This document shows positions 17,808 through 25,743 of a stretch of DNA of 64,000 nucleotides, in pieces. Location of the stretch: contig JAWSVC010000023.1 of NCBI GenBank assembly GCA_033852075.1, positions 36,138-100,137 on the forward strand, read 5' to 3'. Position 1 is the first letter of the stretch, and every line of letters starts with the position of its first letter. The position numbers and the translations under genes were made by a program. The notes beneath the pieces are model-generated. The model did not search any database, was not told the origin of the DNA, and saw only the letters and a list, made by a program, of their open reading frames with translations. This DNA is from QZLE01 sp033852075 (GTDB lineage Bacteria; Pseudomonadota; Gammaproteobacteria; QZLD01).

Positions 17808-17837
17808 ATGTATGCATACCGACCGGGATGCATACAT
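17808..17837. terminator. Hairpin terminator downstream of nadE
   Basis: A 10-bp stem (ATGTATGCAT / ATGCATACAT) with a GC-rich apical part lies 31 bases beyond the nadE stop. T-runs flank both sides (stronger on the plus strand). Confidence 0.55.
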
Positions 17838-17868
17838 ATTTTTTAGGTGCATTTAATAAAAATACCCA

Positions 17869-19548
17869 TTAAATAACAGTATTTTTAACTGGAGTTTTTT
17901 GTACGATAGGTAAACGTCTACCAATTCCAAAAGATTTACGATGTACGCGAACGATAGGCGGAGCCTGACGGCGTTTGTATTCAGCAAGATCAACCATTCT
18001 CATTATTCTTTCAACTTCATCAAATCCTGCTTGTTCAATTATCTTACGCTCTTTTAATATCTCATCATCTGTAAGCATTTCTTGTTCAATGTAAAGTTTT
18101 AAAATTGCATCTAATACTGGATAAGGAGGCAATGAATCAGTATCTTTTTGCCCCTCTGAAAGTTCTGCTGATGGTTCCTTGTCTATGATTGCTTGTGGGA
18201 TAATTTCTTTGTCATGAAGCTCATTTATATATTCTGACAAAGAATAAACCTCCATTTTATAAAGGTCACCAATAAGATTTAAACCACCATTCATATCCCC
18301 GTAGAGAGTTGCATAACCAACAGACATCTCACTTTTATTACCTGTTGATAAAAGCATTGAGCCAAAATGGTTAGAATATTCCATAAGTATCTGCCCACGG
18401 ATTCTAGCTTGCATGTTTTCTTTAGTAAGCTTAGATGGTTCTGTAGCGAATGATTTAGTAAATCTTTCAACTGCTAAATCAAAAGCATCCTTAATTGGAA
18501 CTTCAAATAGCTGTACGCCAAGATTATTACAAAGCTGTACCGAATCATTTACACTACCGCTTGAAGAAAAATGGCTGGGCATAGTTATAGCCTTAACATT
18601 ATCAGCCCCTAAAGCCATAGTTGCTAAGGCCAAAGTTAATGCACTATCTATTCCTCCAGACGAGCCAATAATTACCGATTTAAATCCGCATTTTGTAGTG
18701 TAATCACGCAATCCCGTAATGATTTGATTATAAAAAAGTTCTTTTGAGGATGTTATTGATAAGGTCGTATTAGAATCAGAGTTTATTTCTCCATCAATAA
18801 ATTCAGCAATACCTGTTTCTTCACTAAATGCATTGCATAGTTGGACATACTTACCATCACTGTTTAAAGCAAAGCTATTACCATCAAATACAAGTTCATC
18901 ATTACCACCAACTTGGTTTACATATACTAACGGTTTCTTATATTTAATAGCTTTTGATTTTAATAAGGAAATACGCTCCTGTTGTTTTTGAATATCTGAA
19001 GGTGATGCGTTAATAGTTATTAGGATATTTGCTCCATTATTAATCAATTCCTCAATCGGCAATTTTTCATAATCAGGATCTGATTCGGTATTCCATGCAT
19101 CTTCACAAATTAAAAAGCCGATCTTAATGCCATTTTTTTCATAAATACCAGATAAGTTTCCTGGCTCAAAATGGCGCATCTCATCAAAAACATTGTATGT
19201 GGGAAGAAGTTTTTTATGATATTTAAAGACAATTTTACCATTTTCAATAACACATAATGCATTATGAAATGGTTTACCAATACCATTATTTATATCAATA
19301 AAACCTATAACAACAGCAGCGCCTATTTGTTTTGTTGCATGAACTATTTTATCAATACTTTTATTTTGCTGCTCTATAAATCCTTTTCGCTCAATAAGAT
19401 CCATAGGGTAATAGCCAGTAACGGCAAGCTCGGAAAAGACTATCAAATCAGCAGCATTGCCGTGATTTGCAATTACATCTATTATCTTTGCTGTATTTCC
19501 AGGAAAATCTCCAACAATAAAATTACATTGAGCAGCTACTATTTTCAT
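17869..19548 (-). CDS. nadE: Glutamine-dependent NAD+ synthetase
   Basis: This 559-residue two-domain enzyme amidates nicotinic acid adenine dinucleotide to NAD+. The N-terminal nitrilase-type glutaminase shows the catalytic triad: Glu in FSELAVTGYYP, Lys in YHKKLLPTYNVFDE and Cys in GFLICEDAWN. The C-terminal synthetase has the PP-loop SSGGIDSALTLA and the metal/ATP motif LLSTGNKSEMSVGY followed by DMNGGLNLIGDLYK. It should be able to use glutamine as well as ammonia. With nadB 4.5 kb away, two steps of NAD synthesis lie close together but are not in one operon. Confidence 0.96.
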   Translation of the reverse strand: MKIVAAQCNFIVGDFPGNTAKIIDVIANHGNAADLIVFSELAVTGYYPMDLIERKGFIEQQNKSIDKIVHATKQIGAAVVIGFIDINNGIGKPFHNALCVIENGKIVFKYHKKLLPTYNVFDEMRHFEPGNLSGIYEKNGIKIGFLICEDAWNTESDPDYEKLPIEELINNGANILITINASPSDIQKQQERISLLKSKAIKYKKPLVYVNQVGGNDELVFDGNSFALNSDGKYVQLCNAFSEETGIAEFIDGEINSDSNTTLSITSSKELFYNQIITGLRDYTTKCGFKSVIIGSSGGIDSALTLALATMALGADNVKAITMPSHFSSSGSVNDSVQLCNNLGVQLFEVPIKDAFDLAVERFTKSFATEPSKLTKENMQARIRGQILMEYSNHFGSMLLSTGNKSEMSVGYATLYGDMNGGLNLIGDLYKMEVYSLSEYINELHDKEIIPQAIIDKEPSAELSEGQKDTDSLPPYPVLDAILKLYIEQEMLTDDEILKERKIIEQAGFDEVERIMRMVDLAEYKRRQAPPIVRVHRKSFGIGRRLPIVQKTPVKNTVI

Positions 19549-19822
19549 ATCAACACCATTTTTAAAAACTTATGCAATTATAATGTATGGCTCATGCCAA
19601 CAAAACAGTTTTGTAACAACAAACTAGTTTGCGAACATCATAATTACTTTATGAAATATCTAGATTAGATATAATAAATAATCTGTATATTTTCATAAAT
19701 ATATAGAATGGACTTGCCTATTGATTGAGTACTTAAGTAAATCGAATGGCATTTTTAACGTATTTGTGAAATAGACAGGCTAGGCCTTTTTAAATTACTG
19801 AACTAAAATTATTAATAAAGAG

Positions 19823-20143
19823 ATGAGTAAAGATAACGATTTAGAAAGAGAAGAGGGTGTCGCGGTCCAAGCGGCCAAGCCAAAACTTGGTCAACCCAGA
19901 CGCTATAAAGTTGTTCTTTTGAATGATGATTATACGCCTATGGATTTTGTGGTACATGTTCTTGAATATTTCTTCCGTATGGATAGACCGCAGGCAACAC
20001 AGGTAATGCTGCAGGTTCATACTCAAGGTAAAGGTATCTGTGGAATATATCCAAAAGATATAGCAGAAACTAAAGAAGAACAGGTAAACAGATATTCAAG
20101 GGCCGAACAACACCCTCTAATGTGTGTAATAGAAGAAGTGTGA
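19823..20143 (+). CDS. clpS: ATP-dependent Clp protease adaptor ClpS
   Basis: This 106-residue adaptor delivers N-degron substrates to ClpAP. The core motifs are YKVVLLNDDYTPMDFVVHVLEYFF, VMLQVHTQGKGICG and the C-terminal HPLMCVIEEV. The Asn-Asp pair and His of the N-degron pocket are visible. Its start lies 273 bases after the divergent nadE start, and clpA follows 88 bases downstream, the usual gammaproteobacterial arrangement. Confidence 0.96.
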   Translation: MSKDNDLEREEGVAVQAAKPKLGQPRRYKVVLLNDDYTPMDFVVHVLEYFFRMDRPQATQVMLQVHTQGKGICGIYPKDIAETKEEQVNRYSRAEQHPLMCVIEEV

Positions 20144-20231
20144 ATCTTTATCTATCATCGATAAAATTGTTGTGTTCATCGTGTCTAATATTTGCTGTTA
20201 GAACACGTTAAATAAAAGAGGTGGCCTTCAA

Positions 20232-22508
20232 ATGCTAGGCAAAGAACTAGAATTTACCCTTAATATGGCTTTTAAAGAAGCTCGTGAAAAAAACCATGAA
20301 TTCCTGACCGTCGAACATATGTTGTTGGCATTATTAGATAACATGTCAGCACTTAATGTTTTACGCGCTTGTGGCGCTGATCTGTTGATTTTAAGAAATG
20401 AGCTTGAACAATATATCGCAGAAACCACCCCTTTACTTTCTGACCAAGATACCAGAGAAACCCAGCCTACGCTTGGATTTCAACGTGTACTTCAAAGAGC
20501 TATTTTTCATGTTCAATCCTCTGGCAGTGATGAGGTTACCGGCGCTAATGTGTTGGTAGCGATTTTCAGCGAACAAGAATCCCAAGCCGTTTACTTATTG
20601 CATACGCAAGATATTTCCAGGCTTGATGTCGTTAATTATATTTCACATGGTATTGCCAAGGTTGATGGATACGAATCTATTGAGTCTCAGAAAACCAAAC
20701 CTGAGCAAGAAGTATCAGAGGATCAAGAACCTAAAGAAAAAAGTCCTCTTGAGCTTTATGCCACTAACCTTAATAGCAGAGCAGAGCAAGGTAAAATTGA
20801 TCCATTAGTTGGTCGTGATAAAGAAATTGAACGATCAATTCAAATACTTTCGCGAAGACGTAAGAACAATCCTTTGCTTGTAGGCGAAGCAGGAGTTGGC
20901 AAAACCGCTATTGCAGAAGGGCTTGCTAAAAGGATAGTTGAAAAGGATGTTCCTGAAACAATTGCAGATGAAACTATTTACTCTCTGGATCTTGGAGCAT
21001 TAGTTGCCGGAACTAAATATCGTGGTGATTTTGAAAAACGCTTCAAGTCATTACTTGCTGCTTTAAATGATAAGGAAAATGTAGTTTTATTTATTGATGA
21101 AATTCATACCATTATTGGTGCTGGATCAGCATCAGGTGGGGTTATGGATGCCTCAAATCTAATTAAACCAGCCTTAGCAAATGGTGAACTAAAATGCATG
21201 GGTTCAACTACTTATAATGAATATCGTGGAATATTTGAGAAGGATAGGGCGTTGGCTCGGCGTTTCCAAAAAATCGATGTGCTTGAGCCGTCAATCAATG
21301 AGACTTATGAAATTCTTAAAGGTCTTAAATCTAAATATGAAGATTACCACAATGTTAAGTACTCTTCCAAAGGACTCAAATGCGCAGCTGAACTCTCCGC
21401 ACGCTATATTAATGAACGTTATCTTCCAGATAAAGCTATCGATGTAATGGATGAGGCTGGTGCTAATCTCAAAATATATGGCCCTGATAAGCGTAAAAAG
21501 ACAGTAGGGGTAAAAGAGATTGAAGAGGTTGTCGCGCGTATAGCTAGAGTGCCTATGAAGAGTGTTTCTTCAAATGATAAGCAAGTGCTTAAGAATTTAG
21601 AGCGTAATCTTAAAATGGTTATTTTTGGTCAAGATCCAGCTCTTGAAAGTGTTTGTTCTGCAATTAAAACATCAAGAGCAGGATTGGGTAATCTTGAAAA
21701 ACCAATTGGCTCATTTCTTTTTGCAGGTCCTACCGGAGTTGGAAAGACAGAGGTGGCAAAGCAATTAGCAAAAACTCTTGGCGTCGAATTTTTACGTTTC
21801 GATATGTCTGAATACATGGAAAAGCACACAGTATCGCGCTTAATTGGCGCTCCTCCTGGTTACGTTGGTTTTGATCAAAATGGACTATTAACCGAGTCAG
21901 TACTTAATCACCCGCACTCTATTGTATTACTTGATGAAATTGAAAAGGCTAACCCGGAAATCTTTAACATTTTGTTACAAGTTATGGATCATGGAACTTT
22001 AACTGATAATAACGGCCGTAAAATTGATTTTAAGAATGTAATTCTAATCATGACAACAAATGCTGGTGCTTATGAGTTAGATAAGACATCAATTGGTTTT
22101 GCTGTTCAGGATAATTCAACCGATGGAATGTTGGCAATTAATCGCATGTTCTCACCAGAATTTAGAAATAGAATAGACTCAATAGTGCAATTTAAACAAC
22201 TTGATGCCGCAACTATAGATCAGGTAGTAGATAAGTTTATTTGTGAATTAGAATCACAACTACATGATAAATCTGTAACCATTGACGTAAGTGAAGAAGC
22301 CAGAGAATGGATTGGTAAACACGGATATGACCCTAAAATGGGAGCTCGGCCTATGAGTAGAGTTATTCAGGATAATCTAAGAAAACCATTATCAGAAGAA
22401 CTATTATTTGGCCGATTAACTAAAGGTGGTAGTGTGTTTGTGGTTGTTAATGATGATAAAATTGAATTTGAGATAAAAGAGACTGTTTCAAAAGAATTAG
22501 TACATTAA
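20232..22508 (+). CDS. clpA: ATP-dependent Clp protease ATP-binding subunit ClpA
   Basis: This 758-residue AAA+ unfoldase is the same length as E. coli ClpA. The N-domain (LNMAFKEAREKNHEFLTVEHM) binds ClpS. AAA-1 has Walker A GEAGVGKTA and Walker B VVLFIDEIH. AAA-2 has GPTGVGKTE and VLLDEIEKA. An IGF-type ClpP-docking loop lies at SIGFAVQD. An AAGAGG site lies just upstream of the start. clpP is not in the window. The gene ends at a strong terminator. Confidence 0.97.
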   Translation: MLGKELEFTLNMAFKEAREKNHEFLTVEHMLLALLDNMSALNVLRACGADLLILRNELEQYIAETTPLLSDQDTRETQPTLGFQRVLQRAIFHVQSSGSDEVTGANVLVAIFSEQESQAVYLLHTQDISRLDVVNYISHGIAKVDGYESIESQKTKPEQEVSEDQEPKEKSPLELYATNLNSRAEQGKIDPLVGRDKEIERSIQILSRRRKNNPLLVGEAGVGKTAIAEGLAKRIVEKDVPETIADETIYSLDLGALVAGTKYRGDFEKRFKSLLAALNDKENVVLFIDEIHTIIGAGSASGGVMDASNLIKPALANGELKCMGSTTYNEYRGIFEKDRALARRFQKIDVLEPSINETYEILKGLKSKYEDYHNVKYSSKGLKCAAELSARYINERYLPDKAIDVMDEAGANLKIYGPDKRKKTVGVKEIEEVVARIARVPMKSVSSNDKQVLKNLERNLKMVIFGQDPALESVCSAIKTSRAGLGNLEKPIGSFLFAGPTGVGKTEVAKQLAKTLGVEFLRFDMSEYMEKHTVSRLIGAPPGYVGFDQNGLLTESVLNHPHSIVLLDEIEKANPEIFNILLQVMDHGTLTDNNGRKIDFKNVILIMTTNAGAYELDKTSIGFAVQDNSTDGMLAINRMFSPEFRNRIDSIVQFKQLDAATIDQVVDKFICELESQLHDKSVTIDVSEEAREWIGKHGYDPKMGARPMSRVIQDNLRKPLSEELLFGRLTKGGSVFVVVNDDKIEFEIKETVSKELVH

Positions 22509-22534
22509 AAATTAATACATCACACCAATTTTTT

Positions 22535-22570
22535 AAAAAGCTGCACAGATTGCAATTTGTGCAGCTTTTT
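22535..22570. terminator. Intrinsic terminator after clpA, shared with the convergent gene
   Basis: A 13-bp stem (AAAAAGCTGCACA / TGTGCAGCTTTTT) has a long T-run on the plus strand and a T-run on the minus strand as well. It lies between clpA and the convergent rquA-like gene. Confidence 0.9.
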
Positions 22571-22615
22571 TTATATTGATTAATGTTCGAGATATTTAAG
22601 AAGGGCGTTGCAAAA

Positions 22616-23365
22616 TTATTTACTTTCTATTCTATACTCATAATTTCTATAGAACCCTTTAAAAACAAGGTCCTTATGAGTATTAACTATTTTTTTGCCA
22701 GATCTTTCAGCACATTCAGCTAAAACAGTATCCAAGTCTTCTTCTATAAACCCAGGAACAAACGGCTCAAAGAAGCCAAGTATTTTTCTTGATGGCCAGA
22801 ATGTATGGAAAAAGTGCGTTTTAGTACGTTCGCCATATTCAGTAATAATCAAGTGTCCACCAGGTTCGGTAACGCGGATTGCTTCGGTTAGGACATTTCT
22901 TCTAACTTCTGGTGGTAACTCATGTAATAGGAAAAATATTAAACTAGCGTCAAAGCTACTATCTTCAAATTCAAGATTTTCTGCATTCATTCTGGTTAAA
23001 TTATTTGCCAGATCATTAGTTTCAGTTTGAGATAATAATTTTCTTTCTGCAGAATCTAATTGTCCTTGAGTAACATCAATTAGGTAAAATTCATTTTCTG
23101 CATTGTCTTGTTTGATTTGTTTGGCTAAATCAGGGGTAATTGACCCATAGACCGCGCTAATTTGAAGCGTTTTTTTAGGTTTAATTCTTTTGAAACGTTC
23201 CAGTGTTTTTTTTACAAGTTTTTTGTAATTTCCAAAGAGTATCATGTTTACTAATGGCTCATGATCCCAAAACCATATTCCGAAAGGCCAAACATAAGCC
23301 CACCAATAATTGCGAGCAAGATATTCAGGGGTGCCGTCTTTATGAAATTTTTTCCAAATAGCCAT
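22616..23365 (-). CDS. rquA: RquA-like rhodoquinone biosynthesis methyltransferase-fold protein
   Basis: This protein of about 249 residues has a class I SAM-methyltransferase fold and an RquA-type N-terminus: PEYLARNYWWAYVWP, then PLVNMILFGNYKKLVKKTLE. The degenerate motif I region reads QISAVYGSITPDLA, followed by LIDVTQGQLDSAERKL and IFFLLHELPPEVRRNVL. These are the features that separate RquA from ordinary UbiE-like enzymes. RquA converts ubiquinone to rhodoquinone, a low-potential quinone that lets fumarate reductase run in reverse under low oxygen (established for Rhodospirillum and some eukaryotes). I chose the ATG at 23365 over a TTG at 23389. The gene is solitary. Whether this cell makes rhodoquinone is not shown by sequence. 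Confidence 0.72.
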   Translation of the reverse strand: MAIWKKFHKDGTPEYLARNYWWAYVWPFGIWFWDHEPLVNMILFGNYKKLVKKTLERFKRIKPKKTLQISAVYGSITPDLAKQIKQDNAENEFYLIDVTQGQLDSAERKLLSQTETNDLANNLTRMNAENLEFEDSSFDASLIFFLLHELPPEVRRNVLTEAIRVTEPGGHLIITEYGERTKTHFFHTFWPSRKILGFFEPFVPGFIEEDLDTVLAECAERSGKKIVNTHKDLVFKGFYRNYEYRIESK

Positions 23366-23598
23366 GAGCTTTCGTCCGTTATTAAGCAAAAAGATGGCAA
23401 ATTATAAACTAAATACAGCAAACTCGTAAGTGTTTTAGATTGGACTATTTTGCAAAGAAGTCGCACATATTTGTCAGTTAAATCATAAAAAAATTAAGGT
23501 TAAACTTTAACAAGATAATATTATTTACCTATTTATCAAACAGCTACCCAATAAATAGAATGCTAATCCTATATAAGGATATATTAAACAATGCAAAG

Positions 23599-23614
23599 TG
23601 TGTTTTAAGTCACA
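23599..23614. promoter_or_regulatory. CRP-like operator candidate
   Basis: TGTGT-TTTAAG-TCACA matches the CRP/Vfr consensus TGTGA-N6-TCACA at nine of ten positions. It lies between the divergent rquA-like and sir2 genes. Confidence 0.4.
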
Positions 23615-23706
23615 CTATTTATTGCTCTTAAGTACTAAATTTAAATTACCCTGAAAAATTGATCAAAAGATCAAAAAGATTTAAAAATTATTTTCATTGT
23701 TAAACG

Positions 23707-23743
23707 CAAAAAGGAGTACAAGTAGATCTTGTGCTCCTTTTTG
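23707..23743 (+). terminator. Terminator hairpin in the sir2 leader
   Basis: A 16-bp stem with one G-U pair (arms 23707-23722 and 23728-23743) contains AAAAAGGAG / CTCCTTTTT and is followed by TGTTT. There is no gene immediately upstream on the plus strand, so it ends a leader or small RNA. Confidence 0.65.
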
Positions 23744-23787
23744 TTTATGGCAATATAATTTAAAGTTGCTGTAATCGTGTGAACACC

Positions 23788-24600
23788 ATGAACTTTAATG
23801 AAATTTTAAGCATAATAAACGAATCAGAAGCTATATTAATAGGAGCTGGAGCCGGCATGGGCGTTGATTCCGGGCTACCAGATTTCCGTGGCAACCATGG
23901 ATTCTGGAAAGCTTATCCTGCAATAGAAAAGCTTGGATATTCATTTTCAGAAATGGCTAATCCGAGGTGGTTTCATGAGAATCCTAGATTGGCATGGGGA
24001 TTTTATGGTCATAGATTAAATTTATATAGAGAGACTACTCCTCACGATGGTTTTTATCAATTACTGGAACTTGCTAAAGATAAACTTGGAGGAATGTTTG
24101 TTTTTACCTCGAATGTAGATGGACAATTTCAGAAAGCAGGATATCCAGAGGATAATATTATTGAATGTCATGGTTCAATTCACCATGTTCAATGCCTTGC
24201 AGGATGTTCACCAATTAATAAAGCTGATGAACTTATGATTGATATTGACATGAACACCTTCCTTGCTGAAGAACCTTTGCCAAAATGCCCTAAATGTGGT
24301 TCATTATTGCGTCCAAACATATTGATGTTTGGGGATTGGGAGTGGGATAGTTCTCGAACAGATAATCAAAGTCTAAATTTTGAAAACTGGCTTAAACAAA
24401 ACAATAATTCAAGAATTGCAATTCTTGAATTTGGTGCAGGTAAGGCAATTCCAACCGTTCGTTACATGTGCGAACGTATTGCAAACAGTTTAAATTCAAC
24501 TCTTATCAGAATAAATCCGAGAGATTACGAAGTACCAAATGGTGGAATAGGAATTAATGTTGGCGCCTTGAAATTTGCAGATACTATTAAATCTTTATAA
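23788..24600 (+). CDS. SIR2-family NAD-dependent protein deacylase
   Basis: This protein of about 270 residues has NAD-binding GAGAGMGVDSGLPDFRG, FTSNVDGQFQ, the catalytic His128 in IECHGSIHH, a CxxxC plus CPKC zinc site and a late GAGKAIPT segment. The GAG-A-GM-G-D variant of the first motif is typical of a bacterial branch distinct from CobB. It should remove acyl groups from protein lysines using NAD+. A GTG start at 23779 is also possible; neither start has a strong ribosome site. Neighbours do not reveal a substrate. Confidence 0.85.
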   Translation: MNFNEILSIINESEAILIGAGAGMGVDSGLPDFRGNHGFWKAYPAIEKLGYSFSEMANPRWFHENPRLAWGFYGHRLNLYRETTPHDGFYQLLELAKDKLGGMFVFTSNVDGQFQKAGYPEDNIIECHGSIHHVQCLAGCSPINKADELMIDIDMNTFLAEEPLPKCPKCGSLLRPNILMFGDWEWDSSRTDNQSLNFENWLKQNNNSRIAILEFGAGKAIPTVRYMCERIANSLNSTLIRINPRDYEVPNGGIGINVGALKFADTIKSL

Positions 24601-24603
24601 AAA

Positions 24604-24637
24604 ACGCCACAAGGGAGGGAGAGTTCTCTTGTGGCGT
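24604..24637 (-). terminator. Intrinsic terminator for minus-strand transcription
   Basis: ACGCCACAAG pairs with CTTGTGGCGT (10 bp). On the minus strand it is followed by six T. It lies about 150 bases beyond the pseudouridine synthase stop. It may also weakly terminate sir2. Confidence 0.75.
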
Positions 24638-24790
24638 ATGGAGCTACATAATCATTGACGTATTTGTAAATCAAAATGTCAATATTATTAGATTACATTT
24701 AACTAATCTCTGTTACAAAGGGTTTGTAAGGTTATTGTGAATAACTTAACAATCATTAATGACTTTTGGTCATTAAATGTGAAGCTTCTG

Positions 24791-25501
24791 TCATTTTAGA
24801 GGAGCGTTTTTAATTGGAAAGGTATACTTTGGCCAACGTATTTCTGATATATCATCTATATTGCTTAGAGTGTCAGCAAAATCTTCAGATAAAAATAAAT
24901 TTCCAGAATCGGGTACAGATTTGAATTCATAATGTTTATTTTTAAGAGTGAATTTTAATAAGTAAGAGTGCAAATAGGTTCTGTCATAATTTGAACTGTT
25001 GCTTGAATATATCGGGTCACCACATATTGGTGCGCTTATGCTTTTTAAGGCAACCCTTATTTGATGGGTTTTTCCTGTCAATAATCTAATCAGAAACAAT
25101 CGTAACCCATTATTCATTGAGTAGCTAAAAAATTGCGTTACAGCAGGAGATGAAGTTGTTTTAGTAAGCTTCCAGCTACTACGTCTTGATCTAATCATAT
25201 CCCCTTTAATTGTTCCCTGTTTTTTTGTGGGCTTATTGTTAGAAATGGCTAAGTAAAACTTTTCTAACTGTTTCGTATTAAATAGATTCCCAAATTCAGC
25301 TGCTGTGTCACTATTTTTTGCAAAAACCAACACCCCTGACGTAACTTTATCTAACCTGTGAACAGGATAAAGAGAATTGGTATTCATCTGTTTTTTTAGA
25401 ATAGAAAATATTCCGCCGGTATCTTCTTCATTATGAAAGCCAATATTGGGCGGTTTATCGATAACTATAAAATCATTATTTTCAAAAATAATTGTTAGCA
25501 A
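24791..25501 (-). CDS. RluA-family RNA pseudouridine synthase (TIGR01621 type)
   Basis: This 236-residue single-domain synthase has the catalytic Asp in VHRLDKVTSGVLVFAKN, then LEKFYLAISN, the SRRSSWKL segment and TGKTHQIRVALKSI. The SRRSSWKL and ITQFFS-like stretches match the TIGR01621 subgroup found in Vibrio and Shewanella rather than RluA, RluC or RluD. There is no S4 domain. The RNA target of this subgroup is not known to me. The start appears to be TTG at 25501, because no in-frame ATG precedes the conserved IIFENNDFIVIDKP segment. A small hairpin (24757-24775) lies just after the stop. Confidence 0.85.
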   Translation of the reverse strand: MLTIIFENNDFIVIDKPPNIGFHNEEDTGGIFSILKKQMNTNSLYPVHRLDKVTSGVLVFAKNSDTAAEFGNLFNTKQLEKFYLAISNNKPTKKQGTIKGDMIRSRRSSWKLTKTTSSPAVTQFFSYSMNNGLRLFLIRLLTGKTHQIRVALKSISAPICGDPIYSSNSSNYDRTYLHSYLLKFTLKNKHYEFKSVPDSGNLFLSEDFADTLSNIDDISEIRWPKYTFPIKNAPLK

Positions 25502-25743
25502 TGTGACATTGTCCGGAAATCATGAAAATTTAATCAAAACGTAACACATTTATACATGTTATGGCATTGAAATTTTAAAAATTTAGACTTAAATAATAAT
25601 AGATATTAATAATTTTAGAAGTTTAATTGTTTAGTGGTTATATAACATATTGATAGTTAAAAATATTAAAACTACAAGACAATTTTAATAATCAAGTATA
25701 TTATTACATCGTTGTGTGCTTGCAAACATATATGGAGATTTTT

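Larger units (their letters stand above)
23366..23787. other. Long intergenic region between divergent rquA-like and sir2 genes
   Basis: About 420 bases lack a convincing gene. It holds a CRP-type inverted repeat (23599-23614), a perfect palindrome TTGATC-AAAA-GATCAA (23659-23674) whose half-site spacing does not fit an FNR box, a 5-codon ORF starting at 23591 behind AAGGA, and a terminator hairpin at 23707-23743 just before sir2. Either a small RNA ends at that hairpin or sir2 has an attenuated leader. Confidence 0.5.

Noticed and set aside
19264..19668. 134-codon plus-strand frame over the nadE start
   Set aside because: It is antisense to conserved nitrilase-domain codons of nadE; composition is Asn/Tyr-rich translation of AT-rich antisense.
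23659..23674. Possible FNR box TTGAT ... ATCAA
   Set aside because: The half-sites are separated by 6 bases, not the 4 of an FNR/ANR site; kept only as an unexplained palindrome.
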